Assembly (NCBI GenBank): GCA_021234155.1
Contig: JAJEKV010000087.1
Coordinates: 62,001 to 126,000 of the forward strand
DNA: 64,000 nt
Origin: Isoetes taiwanensis
Lineage: Eukaryota; Streptophyta; Lycopodiopsida; Isoetales; Isoetaceae
Direction: 5' to 3'
Under the pieces are notes generated by a model. It did no database searches, was not told the origin of the DNA, and saw only the letters and a program-made list of their open reading frames with translations. The position numbers were made by a program, and so were the translations under genes. This document shows positions 23,125 to 34,433 of the stretch, in pieces. The first letter of the stretch is position 1; every line of letters starts with the position of its first letter.

Positions 23125-23500
23125 CAGGCTGTCAAGTGAATTTTCATAGGATATCCTATAAGTAAAAAGGGATGGAACATGTATAATCCACTAACAAAGG
23201 ACGTGTTTATTTCTAGAAGTGCAGATTTTGTAGAGAGTGCATCATACTATGATGAGGAGCAATATGGATGCATCAAACTAGTACAACATCTATTTGCCCA
23301 CATTAATATTCTGATAAAGATGAGCATGGATACTTATCTTCAGATTCAAATTCTTCCATTAGTTCACTGGATGGAGGTAGAGTACACCTTGATGATGACA
23401 TTGACATCCTTCCTGCTACTCAGTCCCCTCATGATCATTCAACCTTGGAGAATCCATCATTAGATGCTGCTTATGACTCTTCCTTGCAGGAAACTATCTT
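23125..23500 (+). mobile_element. Ty1/copia integrase C-terminal fragment
   Basis: The frame reads FIGYPISKKGWNMYNPLTKD then VFISRSADFVESASYYDEE. This matches the copia integrase tail FLGYxxxxKGYRxYNPxTxxVxISRDVxFxE. After a shift comes the acidic linker DDDIDILPATQSPHDHS, which is usual between IN and RT. The rest of the element is not adjacent. Confidence 0.7.
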
Positions 23501-25907
23501 TTCTTGAAAAGATCAGGAAGGATTCAAGCCAAGCTCAAACTTGCATCGAAGCCAAGTGCAGGTGATTATGCATTTAAGACAGAAATCATAGACATTAAAG
23601 ATCCTGTCCACGAGGGGTTGCCCTTCAATGCCCAGAGAATTATATTTTCATGGTTTCTGTTTTGCTATTTCGTGCTAGGTGTTTTTTGTTTTGTGTGAAG
23701 CCATGTAAATACTATGAATATAGGGTGTCCGTTTTCTTAATGTCAGGTCTGTAGCAATCAGTATAGGTCTGAAGTGAAGGTCATGTACTAGGGACTAGGG
23801 TCATTTAGTGCATTTCAGTGTAGAATAAATTTCACGACAATACCATTATGGCTGCTCATTGGATCTCCTTTTGAATAAGGATATTAGCAAATTAGTGATG
23901 ACTTCTTGTTCTATCAAGTCTGCAAAATTGATTATGAAATCTGGTGTCAAAGGGTGCGAGGAGGATATGTTTTTTATGAAGATATGTTTTTTATGAACGA
24001 CACAAGCTAGATAGTAGGCATCTTAACTTTTTGACTCATAACAAATTCGTTGCTTAGGGCTAGTTTATAGAAGCTTGCATTGCTTTCGTTGACTAGTCGA
24101 ACTCTATATTTTCTGCGCCAAACTCTCAAGAATGGCCATGCTTTTCCATGAGCGATGATCACATCCCAAAAGTGGCCACCTAGAGAGCCAGAAATGAATA
24201 AAATAAAATGTTAATTATATGAGTTTATCAGAGAGAAAAAAGAGCATTCTTAGAGGGAGGGAGGGAAGGAGGGAGAGTTTCATGGTGAACCAGTCTTTCC
24301 CTAGCTTCCAGAACAATTGGGTACAGAAATAGTTGTAAGGTTTGCCCGACTTTGACATACATCTTTATCACGAGGATCAGAAGGGAAATTAAGGGCATCT
24401 TCCGTGCCAAAATCTCTAACATAAAGTCCAACCAACAAGTATGTTGGCCCTAGTAGGGCCCATGGCACCAAAGAATGCCTGGCCCTTGAAGCGTCCTTTT
24501 CTTCAAACATGCATGTAAACCATGCACTTGCACTTCCATCACTTTCTGCCTCACTTAAACTTCCATGTAACGTGGAACCTTGTTTTTGGCCTTGCAATAT
24601 TCAGTATCTTTTGGGACAAAGGTATTATAGAATTCACGTCATGTGATATGACTGATATGACTGAAGGAGTTTCATTTCTACCACAATGCCTTCACCAGCA
24701 TGACAAGGCTGATTGGAAGAAATTGCCTTAGTTGGATTTAAAGTATGTCATTCTTAGTTTTCAAATTGTGCATTGTTCTACTACCACAACACTGTAGATG
24801 TTTGCAAGCAAGGCATATACTGCATCATTAGAATGTAATTTAAAAATCCATTATGATATATATTTTGCTTGTTGCACATCTACACGATCATGGCATGCCC
24901 CCAGTAACGTTTTGCAGGACGTAGCATTTGTTTTGTATGGGAAGTTGTTGATCAAGGTCCCACCCAACAAACCACATTGTCCAAGGTGATCCAATATGCA
25001 ATTAAAATGTTCCACGAAATTTAATATGCCAACTGTTTGATAAATAGGATTAAGCTAATGATAAATTTCCACAAGGCCTTGCTTGCAGCCACTGATAAGC
25101 TTTGAACAGATGAAACTGGAGGGTGTAAAAGCATGTCCAACATCTGGGCTATTCAAAAATGTTGCATAACATAATGCCAAAATTGCACTGTGAAGAAGAT
25201 AAATGGTATGGAAGGACGAGAAAGGATATTACCGTTGAATTTTTATGGAAATCCAGGTATGAGTGATATATTGTGCGACATCTTCATCAACAACTCTGAA
25301 ATACCATATCATATTTGCAGGGATCATTTCCGCTCACGAAATAGAGCAAGACTCTATCTGTTAGTCTATGCTATAATAATAGTTGAATAACAAACACTAT
25401 TTTGTAGCAGAGATAGCAAATATAATCTTGTCCTTCCTGTTTTGAGCAACAGTATAATGTAAATGCTCCATCTTAAAAGATGTATCTTAAGAAAACTGTG
25501 AAGAGATATTTCTTTTTAATATGGCCTTCAAACCCTTTGTCTCTTTCAAGCTTGAAACTGCTCCATCCATTTCTTGGCACAAAATCTGCACTTCTACCAT
25601 TTCCATAAGTTCTTTAGAAATAAAAAACTGCCTGCTAATCTGTAATAAGTCTCAACTTGCAAATGCGACAGATTCTAATATAACTCCAAAGAACTAAGGA
25701 CAGAAGTAAAGGCCATGTCCATCACATGATCAGACTGATGCTTGTCAAATATTTCATCAAAATGAGCCAATGTCATGCAATGCACATTTTTATAATCGAG
25801 ATCAATTTGCAGCTCATGCCAATATCCTCTGAACATCCTTCCACGTGAACAAAACTTCCATAAGACACAGAAAACAAGATATCCTTTTGTACAGGATGGT
25901 CAACTTG
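23501..25907. other. Intergenic; no gene recognised
   Basis: A minus-strand ORF at 24301-24597 has a hydrophobic stretch (WALLGPTYLLVGLYV) but no known motif. A GGGA-rich tract lies at 24250-24275. Confidence 0.4.
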
Positions 25908-27046
25908 TTACATGGGGAACAAAGAGAATTCCTTGCCATACTGCCATGCTGTGGATGTCTGGACCAAAAATGCGGATAAAGACCATAAGCAAAGCATGCC
26001 AAGCACTTGGAGGACTGTTAATAACATTTGCAAGGCACCACTAATTGCCATGGTTTGAGCAGTCTCTACACCCTTCATGGAGTACACAAGACCTGCTACT
26101 AGTTGCGCTGCCCTGCTAAGCTGATGTAGCCGATACACCTTGAAAAAGAACTAAGGTGTGAGTCTTCTCATATGTGGTAAATGTAAATGGACAAAAAAAA
26201 AAAAGCATAGAACATGGTAGTACAATGAACTGCTACATTTTATAGTTTGACAAATGGAACAAAACATAATTGACTCAAGGTTGGATCCAAGTATGATAAT
26301 GCTTCTACTATGCCTACCAGCATGCTCACCTGAAATTTCCATATTATTGGATAATTTCCAAAGCTTGAAAAAGATGGCATATTTTTTAAATTATAAAAAG
26401 ATCCTGGTCATTGTGTTTTACACTGTTTAAAATGTGAGCTGCAACAGCAAACCTCTTAGGTGGTATGTGAGCTAGTTCAAATAAAGGATAGTTTCATTCT
26501 ATTGGTGAGACATTCAGTCAGGGACAAAGATGACAGGCCAGAAGACTGAGAAGGCAAGCGTGGCTTGGCTATAACATATGCCTCAGCAAGTTATTTCAAA
26601 AGCCTAAGTTCACAGGGAATCATATACGTCTAAAGGTTTCTCATTAGTCTTTGTCTTAGATATGGTCCCATAATTTTTACAGTGGACACCAACCTGGAAA
26701 ACAATTGGTACCAATGGCCGAATAGATGGCTTGTTCTCAACAGTCTTCTCGAATACAAGCTGCACGACTAAGCCGAGCATATATTAAGGAATCAAGGTAG
26801 CTGCAACTGCTGGTCCTGTAAATGGCCACATCATATAAAAGCATGCCACAGGTAGAATTATTGACAACCCAGAACAAATCATTGAGGCCTCTTTGTATCC
26901 CCATGTGTATTGTGCTACAGGTCTTTTCGCTTGGGAACTACCAACCCCTAATGGTCTGCGGAACTCCTGAGCTATGACCAAAAAACTTGCAGCTCCAATG
27001 TAAAAGTAGACTTCCGTGAAGAACAAAATCAAGAAGTCTGAAATGC
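25908..27046 (-). pseudogene. Conserved plant multi-pass membrane protein, last two exons
   Basis: Two exons are visible. The first (about 27046-26697) encodes FLILFFTEVYFYIGAASFLV, YTWGYKEASMICSGLSIILP and PFTGPAVAATLIP. An in-frame TAA follows, then YMLGLVVQLVFEKTVENKPS and PIVFQ, ending in a good donor (CCAG/GTTGG). The second (26138-25908) begins after an AG acceptor with VYRLHQLSRAAQLVAGLVYS and contains GALQMLLTVLQVLGMLCLW. Several hydrophobic helices are predicted by eye. I recall similar text (VYRLHQLNRAAQLV) from conserved plant membrane proteins of unclear function, probably chloroplast-targeted; I give no gene name. The TAA makes this a pseudogene unless it is a sequencing error. 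A copia fragment abuts its 5' side. Confidence 0.55.
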
Positions 27047-27086
27047 AGGTCTCCATGTTAGCTTCCAACCCACTTTGGGTTGAAGC

Positions 27087-27530
27087 AACGAAGGGATGAA
27101 TATGGAATGCTTATGAAGCAAAATACTTAGCAGCTGGTTTCAGAACTGCAGATCAAAACATAGTTGGGTACAAATGGGTTTTCAAAACCAAGCACAATTC
27201 TGATGGAAGCATAGCTAGACACAAGACTGGGCTTGTAACTAGAGGATATGCCCAGGAGTTTGGCATAAAGTATCTAGATGTTTTTGCTCAAGTGACAAGA
27301 ATGATAAGAATTAGGCTGTCATTTGTGTTACCTGCCATCAATTTAAGTTTCAAAAGTGCATTTCTCAATGACGAGTTGCAGAAACCATATAGAACAGCCT
27401 GCAAACTTTGTGAAAAAGTGGGAAGCACACTTACTGTGCCAACTTAACAAAAGTCTATATGAGCTTAAGCACGCCCCAAGATGGCACGAAACCAGCCATG
27501 GCACTAAGAAAATGAAACGCTCTTTCAGAT
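27087..27530 (+). mobile_element. Ty1/copia reverse transcriptase fragment
   Basis: One frame stays open through VGYKWVFKTKHNSDGSIARH, KTGLVTRGYAQEFGIKYLDV, FAQVTRMIRIRLSFVLPAIN and SFKSAFLNDELQKPY. A shifted frame follows with ANFVKKWEAHLLCQLNKSLY ELKHAPR. This is the classic copia YKWVFKxKxxxDGxIxRxKARLVARGYxQxxGIDYxDTFAPVxRxxTIR...DVKxAFLNGxL block and the LxKSLYGLKQAPR motif. The Q for P in FAPV, the missing D of DVKSAFLN and the frameshift mark it as dead. It starts 40 bp from the membrane-protein exon. Confidence 0.85.
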
Positions 27531-28365
27531 GGACCTTTTAAACTGTAAAATGATTGACGTTTCATATAAATGGACACATAGTTTCTGGTCAAACTATAAT
27601 TGTTTGCTAAACGTGGTTAACTGTGATTGTTTGCTAGACTGCTGTGTTTTGTTTGGCTTCTAGGCTTTGTTGCCTTTTTAGAGTATGCTTTGCAACAAGA
27701 CTTGATTTGACTGGCTGTTACAGTAATGGAAAACAAGAGGAACAAGGATACTTATATACTACTGTGTTGCTAAATTATCTACTAACCAGTTCGTTGCCCT
27801 GATTGCTTTCTGATTTGGAAAGCTGAAGTTCAGAAACGAGCTTAATTCCAGTTACTTCGTCTTTTCTCGCGGGCAAAGTACTTGATCATAAATCAACGAC
27901 TTTGTACTCAAATTTGGCTTCAAAAGATTCCGAGCAGATTTTGGTCTTTATTACAAGCTGCCATGATCTCAAAACACCATCTATGTCAGTACCCCAGAAA
28001 ACCAAACATGCAATAGTAGCATCAATTTAGGGCATGAGCGACAATTAGATGGCAAGGATGAGATCTACCTACGGCGTATATACCTTGGCTATGGGGCCAA
28101 CGTTGATGAGCAAGAACTTGAACTCTACCCATATACGCCACCGATCCAAAGGTCTCACAAGCTACCTTCCAGACATGCATCAGAAACTTGATCACAGAGC
28201 AACCATTTGGCTATCGCATCTAGTTCTTCACAGAGCAACATTTGGCTATCGCATCTAGTTCTTCTCAAACTATGGCCGTGCCGGTTACCCAGTTTCCACA
28301 CCGCCGCGCAGCGATACTGGCCACCGCCAATTTACAGGGTCGAGCCAGTTTTTAGCAGTCATCAG
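27531..28365. other. Intergenic; 36-bp tandem duplication at 28193-28263
   Basis: ACAGAGCAACATTTGGCTAT followed by CGCATCTAGTTCTTC occurs twice in a row. No gene recognised. Confidence 0.5.
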
Positions 28366-28447
28366 CATATGCTAGGCATATGCTAGCATATACCTGAATA
28401 TGCCCACATACCCACATAAACGAGGGTTGCCCCCCTAGGGGCAACCC
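28366..28447 (+). repeat. Dispersed hairpin-ended repeat R2, copy 3
   Basis: AGCATATGCTAGGCATATGC then CCACATACCCACATAAACGA and the perfect hairpin GGGTTGCCCCCCTAGGGGC AACCC. Confidence 0.85.
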
Positions 28448-28504
28448 AAAAATCACCAGATTCTTTCAAATGATAATAAAGCCCGACAACGCCGGGCACC
28501 ATAA

Positions 28505-31480
28505 CTAGTAACTTTTAAGACTACTTATCTAATTTGCCTTAATATTTACAACAAAAGATACAAGTTTGCACAAAATCAACTCCAACTATGCCATCGAATG
28601 ACAGTACTTACATGATATTCAAAGATATAGACCCACAACCCTACACATACATGACGTTTCCCAACACACATTTCTAATTTCTTTAATTTATCAAGAATAA
28701 TCGCCCATTACCCTTCTAAATCATATACACGCTTCCTTCTAAAGCAATCTAGGCACTCCAAACGCTAGAGCATACGAGTAATGGCAAAGAACTAGAGCAT
28801 ACGAGTAATGGCAAAGAACTATCAACAAGGATTACACATTTATATTTGGGATAACTTAGATTACACATTTATATTTGCTTATTATGATGCCATACATAGA
28901 TAATCAAGCTTGAGTGAGGAGCAGAAACATAAATAGATTAGATCGAACGATCGATCTAAGTAGATGGATTAGACCGATCGATCTAATAAGCGCAGACTTC
29001 CAACGGCAACAATGTTAGTAGTGGCGGTGGCGAGGCGCTACCAAACAAATCAATCCATGGGCACCAAACATATGGGATGAGAACCTTACCATCGAGGTCT
29101 TAACCTTGATATCGATGCTCTCAAAGGACCATGCACGTAAAGTACTATGATGTGTAACTTTTGCGGCACAAATAGATTTCAAGCAAGGCTGATTTTTATA
29201 CACAAAAGTATCGACATGGTTAGCCTCAAAGTCGTCGCTACGGCTTGTCGAAGTTCGGCTATGTCGATCACCTCGAATCCTCAAAGCATCATAAATCCAG
29301 AAGAGATACGTCCCGAATCGGTGATTCGGCCGGTCCTCGCCTTGATCTCCAAAGTGCAATCTCCACCATTACATCAAAACAAAACATTCATCAATTCTAT
29401 GCATAATATTGAACAATGCCAAATGAATTCTACTCCACCGAAATGTTGGTAGGGCAATATGATCCGTAGATGCTTGCCCCGTATTTGAGACATAGACTAA
29501 CATTAGGAGCACTAGATTCAACATTAGCAGGCTGCCATACAAGGATGATGCCATTGCAATGGTTGAGTGTATGATGCTTTCCCTGGTGCGGTCTCATATA
29601 TTATGGCCTCGGTTTTGCATGCCTTACAAATGGCAAAGAGACATCCAGTCATTTCCCTAGGGTTTCTTCTTCCAGATTTCCCTAGGGTTTCTTCTTCCAG
29701 TGGTCCCCTCACGGCTTCCATACAGGGATGATGCCATTGCAATGGTTGAGTGTATGTGAAAATGATGGAAATTAAGAATGGACTAGAGGACCATGTACCA
29801 GTGGAAACTAAACAATGGGCTTCAAAACCACTTCCAAGATTGCATAAATGGAAAGAAATCATGAGAAACTTGAACAACTCATATACTTGCATATTGTATT
29901 GTGCAGGCTAAATGATATTTTAAACCCACAATTTGCTAGCAAAGTTTTCATGGCATAAGAGTGCCCAATATACAATGGTATAATCTTGTGCAGTTAATTC
30001 CTTTGCACCAATCCAGTCTCTTTGAGACGATAGATACTGTTATGCTTTCTGATCTTTTACATGACAGATGATGCAAATACACAATCCTAACTAATGCCAT
30101 AAGAACTCTTGATCTTATAGAAACTTGCATAGGAAGTAGGAAGTGCTGTTGAATGGCAGCTCCTACATCGAAGCTTATTAGTACAATAAATATTCAGTAA
30201 TGTTCAGATTTAAGGCTACAACCATGCAGGCTTGCAGTAAGTTTCATCATAAAATGGCCAACCTCAGATTCGTTTGGGAGAACGAGAATATTTCATATCT
30301 TCTGATACTAGTACCAGTGTATGTAATAAATTGCCTCACATTTGATCATTACTAAAATAAGCTGCTCAAAAACATAGAGAAAATGTGTGGGTGGATTGTC
30401 TGATCTTCAAGGTCTTAGTCTTCTTTCGCATGACAAGATCGGTAAAATGAGTAGGGACAAACTATTCAGCTATAAGATTTCTGACAGGAATATCAAAGCG
30501 CTGGCTCTTCTTAACTCTGTCTTCTAAAATTTCCTTTATGGGTTTGATGCACTGCACTTTGCTATATTATGATTCATAGACGAGAACTTCTATACAGAAT
30601 GAATGTACAACAAACCAAACCCAATGTTGATTGCATCATGAACAGATCAAGAGTACGAAGCTCTTAACAAACTACAGCCATTTAAATACCTACATTTAAG
30701 TGCAGCAAACTCGGGTCCACTTGCCCAACATATTTCAATCAAATAGACATAGAAGAACAAAGTCAGGAGGACAAAATTGCAGCATGAATTGGAGAAAAAA
30801 TGCACTAACCTCTGCTTAAATGTAAAAAGGATTTGTACACATATGCATATCCAGTGCTATGGCTTCCATGTGAATTGAGAACATATGACACAGCATTTTA
30901 GGGCTGATTTCAACCCGGATCTTTGAAAATATCTCTCTTACGCATCGGCCTCCCCATACGTCTGCGGGCACTCAAGAAAAGCTAACCATATTTCTCTAGA
31001 CAAAAAACGGTCTCTGAGATCGATCAATTCAATTCCCTTGTACAAGCTGCGAAAAGATCAATCATACAAGCATAATGATGTATGCTTGGTACAATGCCAT
31101 ATTTCATTCTCATAATCTTGAAGTAGGCATAAGAATAAGAATGTCACAAAGACATCGGCACCATGTGCATTTGACCCCTTTCTAGAGCTCCTATCTTTGC
31201 CACAAGGATTCAAGGTAGCAAGAAATGTAACAGTATTTGGCCATACACCTTCATGTTGTATTTGCCCAAAGCATTCAACTGCGTGCTCTCCAAGTCCATT
31301 CTCAGCATACCATACCCGGCAATGAGGGACTTCCAAGAGACAACGATATGATTAGGGATGTGTCAAATACTTCTCGAACCTCCTTAATAATTCCTTGATA
31401 ACCTCCTTAATAATTCCTTGATAATTACATTCCAAGAGACAATGTCTTTAGTTCTTAATGTAAGCGCTGGTAAGTGAGCC
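28505..31480. repeat. Segmental duplication, copy B (with R1 tail at its left end)
   Basis: Collinear with 10890-12370 and then 13955-14010. The segment 29516-30757 has no counterpart in copy A. That extra segment begins with two copies of GGATGATGCCATTGCAATGG (29540 and 29725) and a 22-bp tandem (TCCCTAGGGTTTCTTCTTCC, 29657 and 29679). It contains no recognised gene. Confidence 0.85.
29015..29360 (-). pseudogene. PLAT/LH2-like domain fragment, copy B
   Basis: Frames give DDFEANHVDTFVYKNQPCLK, HHSTLRAWSFESIDIKVKTS and FSSHMFGAHG, with insertions and deletions relative to copy A. The substitutions against copy A mostly keep the protein words while the frame is lost, so both copies decayed from a coding ancestor. 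Confidence 0.4.
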
Positions 31481-31581
31481 ATTCCAGGGCACCTTACCTT
31501 AAGGCTTTCAATTTCTCTTAGCAAATGCTTGAAAGGAATGTAGACTATGCTTGAAAGGAATGCATTATGTAGTCTATGCAC
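30800..31581 (-). pseudogene. PLS-class PPR protein remnant, copy B
   Basis: Frames give RTKDIVSWNVIIKE (about 31430), YAENGLGEHAVECFGQIQHE with GVWPNTVTFLATLNPCG (about 31320-31200), and farther on REIWLAF...YGEADA followed by a stop and ERYFQ (about 30960). The PPR repeat that is frameshifted in copy A is intact here, while the E-motif region carries a stop and a shift. Confidence 0.8.
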
Positions 31582-32693
31582 TATAATTATTTCAGCCAGG
31601 GTCTGCTCAATGAAGCCTGGATTGCACTAATTTTTGGCCGTGGCAACTTTTTCATCTCTTTTTTTGGCCGTGGATCCATATAATATCACCATCATGGTCT
31701 GCGTAGAGAGAGCGTGGCAATAATGTGCCAAGATGTTGCCTTGACAAAGTACTGTCGAGGCATGTAAACTGTTTTTTTTTTTTTAAATGAAAAAGTTTTA
31801 GTTCCTATATTATGTATTATTTAGTTGTATGTATTCTATATTTGTATCGGCCTGCTTCGCATATCGCACCATGACCACAGTGCGAAATTGAGTGTTTGTT
31901 AAATTGTGGGGTGGCCTATCTCGCATTGTAACCATGGTGCGAAAAGAAATGTTCCACAACTTATGGGATGGCCACTTTTGCGAAATTTTCTCACCTTGGT
32001 ATACTGCCACTTTGTTAGAATATGCAGAGGAGATTTTTTTCCGCACGTTTGCACAAACATGAATTGAGACTTTGAAGCAATTTGAGGCTGTCCACTTGCA
32101 GCCAGCTAGGATTTTTGTGCACGTGAAGAGCCTTAGAATCGTTGGATTCCATCTACGGTCATAAAAATTCAAGAAAGTTCCAGACTATTCATATGCTGAC
32201 TTGGGAAGTTATGACCGCCCCTGACAAAATTCGTAATCGAGTTGGTCTTTAAAAACACAAATTGAATTGGTGCGGCATTCTGGCCATTCGTAACTTTTTC
32301 AAAGTCCAAAGATTTGGTTGTGGAGATAGGATTTCAACAATTTGGTCAATGTCTGGATTAGATTGTTTATGGTATCTCTACAATGCAACTTCTAGTTCAA
32401 CTTGTTCATCAGATATCTTTATCTATGACACGGAGACTCTAGAAGTTTTCGTTTCAATCAAAATTTTAGATTAAGTTGCTAGGTTACTTTCTCAGTTTAA
32501 ATGATTAGATTAGAATGTTATACTCGCTTTGCATCTAAGCTTAATGCCATTGGAAAGTGCGTTGCCATGTGACACTGTTCTACCTCCAGCAAAGATGCTT
32601 CTGGGGCATTCTCCGATGACTTCAATATAAGGCTTTAGAATCTTGAGTGACTCGGAATGACCTGTTCTCTTTCTTGTCCAGTTTGAGATTAAA
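31582..32693. other. Intergenic; nothing recognised
   Basis: TTTTTGGCCGTGG is duplicated at about 31630 and 31660. No motif is seen in the short ORFs. Confidence 0.4.
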
Positions 32694-34433
32694 GTGCTTT
32701 TAGATTCCTGCAAAAAGGGCAACAAAAAGGGCAGCATTAGTCATGGCACTTGGAAGGTCAGGCATGGAAGCAAAAGATTAGCTGCCAAGGCTTTCGGAAT
32801 TCATCCAAGGAATTGTTCCAAAGCTAAGAAGCACCTGTTGCAATTAGGAATAAAAATGCATTATGGGCTCTTGGGGGAAGGAAGAAGAGAAAGGATTCCC
32901 TGAGCCAAGAAGTGATTAGAATTTCGCCTAACTTCAAGGACGTCAGATCTGGTAGAGGAAAACATCCCAAGCATCCAACACATTACTTTGATGTGAGCCT
33001 GGTATACTATTTCTAGAAAAAGTTCTTTACTAAGTATTTTTCAAGTTTACTAATTACTAGTATTTTTTATAAGTTTTGAAGTACTGATACTAATATGAAT
33101 TGTGTCTTCTAATCAAATTAGTCTACACGTTCTTATCATGCTAGCAAGTTTTAGTGCTATTGATGGTTGATAATTGAGCATTTTTTGTGAAAGTGCTAAG
33201 GTTTCTCACCTTTATAATGTTAGTGTCACTTTTAGTAATTGTGTTGATGTTAGTGCCAGTGTTAGTGATTTTGTTAATGGAAGTGCTAATGTTACTAATT
33301 TCGTTAATGTTGGTGCCACTGTTAGTAATTTTGTCAATGTTAACACTACACTAAATCTGTAGTTAGTAAAGCCAACCTACCACTATAGATTAGCAATGCT
33401 TTCAGCCCAATATCCTAGCATTGGTTAGTAGTTTGGTTTGCTAAGGGTTAAGCTGTAATGCTAATGGAATCAACAATTAGTTCTAAGTTGCTATTTATTA
33501 GCATTTGTTTCACTAGTGGTATTAGCATTAGCATTTGCATCTACTAAGTAGTTTTCTATTCTTATTTTGCAGACAAAATTCTTCACTAGTTTCAAGCAAG
33601 ACAATCCAGATGTTCAAATTAAGCAAAGAGCCTTTGAGAAATTAAAGCCTTACTTTGTTTAAAGTTATCTGAATTCAATACCTGTCGTTGCGTCTATCAT
33701 GAGAGGATGTCAATGCTGAGGGAAGGGGTGAAGAACATGAAGAAAAATTCCATGGTGCACACCGCAGATTGCACCTGTGAGTGCAAGATATGTGACCATA
33801 AGGCAGGCTAGGTAGGGTGCAATGCAACAAGACATGTTTGGCAGTCTAACAATGACATGTGGAGAAGCATGCTTGTGAGGAACCTGTAGAAAATGTGGCA
33901 TGGACAAAATGGAAAGGTGTCCAAAAGAAGAAACAAAGGACAGTACCTCAAAAATCACCTGGAAGAACATAGATTATATTGAAATTGGTAAGGATAAAAA
34001 TGGCAAACCCAGAAAAACAATTGAGCATCAATATTTGCAGGCTTCATCCCTTATTTTGATGGAAACCTTCAGATACAAAGCAAAGGAGTTCGTGACATAT
34101 AATTTCAGGTATAAATGGGAGCAAGCCATGTTTACACAACTACTGAACAGGTTTGCTGATGGTACCATTGTATCAGTGGTTGACTTTGCAGAGAATTACT
34201 CTTTCAAGGAGCAGAATGAAGTCCAGTCCAAGCATTGGCATAATAAGCAGATCACTATACTTGTGCACCTCACATATAGAAAGGATCCTGAGACATAAGA
34301 AATCGTCAAGGAAGAACATTTCTATATATCTGATGACAGAAAACATGATTTTTTGTTTGTGTAGCATTGCTTTTTCTTACACAATCAATGGATGCAAGAG
34401 AAGAAAATCACTTTGAAAAAGCATTGTCTTCTC
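32694..34433 (+). pseudogene. E1a: DDE/RNase H-like transposase-type protein, truncated
   Basis: Blocks occur in order on the plus strand. They are GSKRLAAKAFGIHPRNCSKA (32.77 kb), ISPNFKDVRSGRGKHPKHPT (32.92 kb), FFTSFKQDNPDVQIKQRAFE with KLKPYFV (33.57 kb), the Cys-rich CTCECKICDHKAG (33.77 kb) and CRKCGMDKMERCP. Then come LLNRFADGTIVSVVDFAENY and EQNEVQSKHWHNKQITIL (34.14-34.27 kb), HFYISDDRKHD and finally IVFSDG. The same order is found in E1b at 50.7-54.1 kb. DFAENY and SDG look like the first two acidic positions of an RNase H-fold nuclease; this is inference. Several stops and shifts are present. The gene breaks off at 34433 exactly where a TIR-like sequence begins. A CACTA-like insertion lies inside. 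Confidence 0.65.
33140..33545. mobile_element. CACTA-like insertion with degenerate 30-bp tandem repeat, inside E1a
   Basis: GAGCATTTTTTGTGAAAGTG (33177) resembles the start of the 43-kb CACTA-like element (GAGCATTTTTTGTCAGA). The far side reads TTTGTTTCACTAGTG (33507-33521). Between them a 30-bp unit (TTTGTTAATGTTAGTGCCAC, TGTTAGTAA) repeats about five times at 33220-33345. In one open frame it encodes a 10-residue repeat (VSDFVNGSAN, VTNFVNVGAT, VSNFVNVNTT). E1a coding resumes after the acceptor TTTTGCAG at 33574. Confidence 0.5.
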
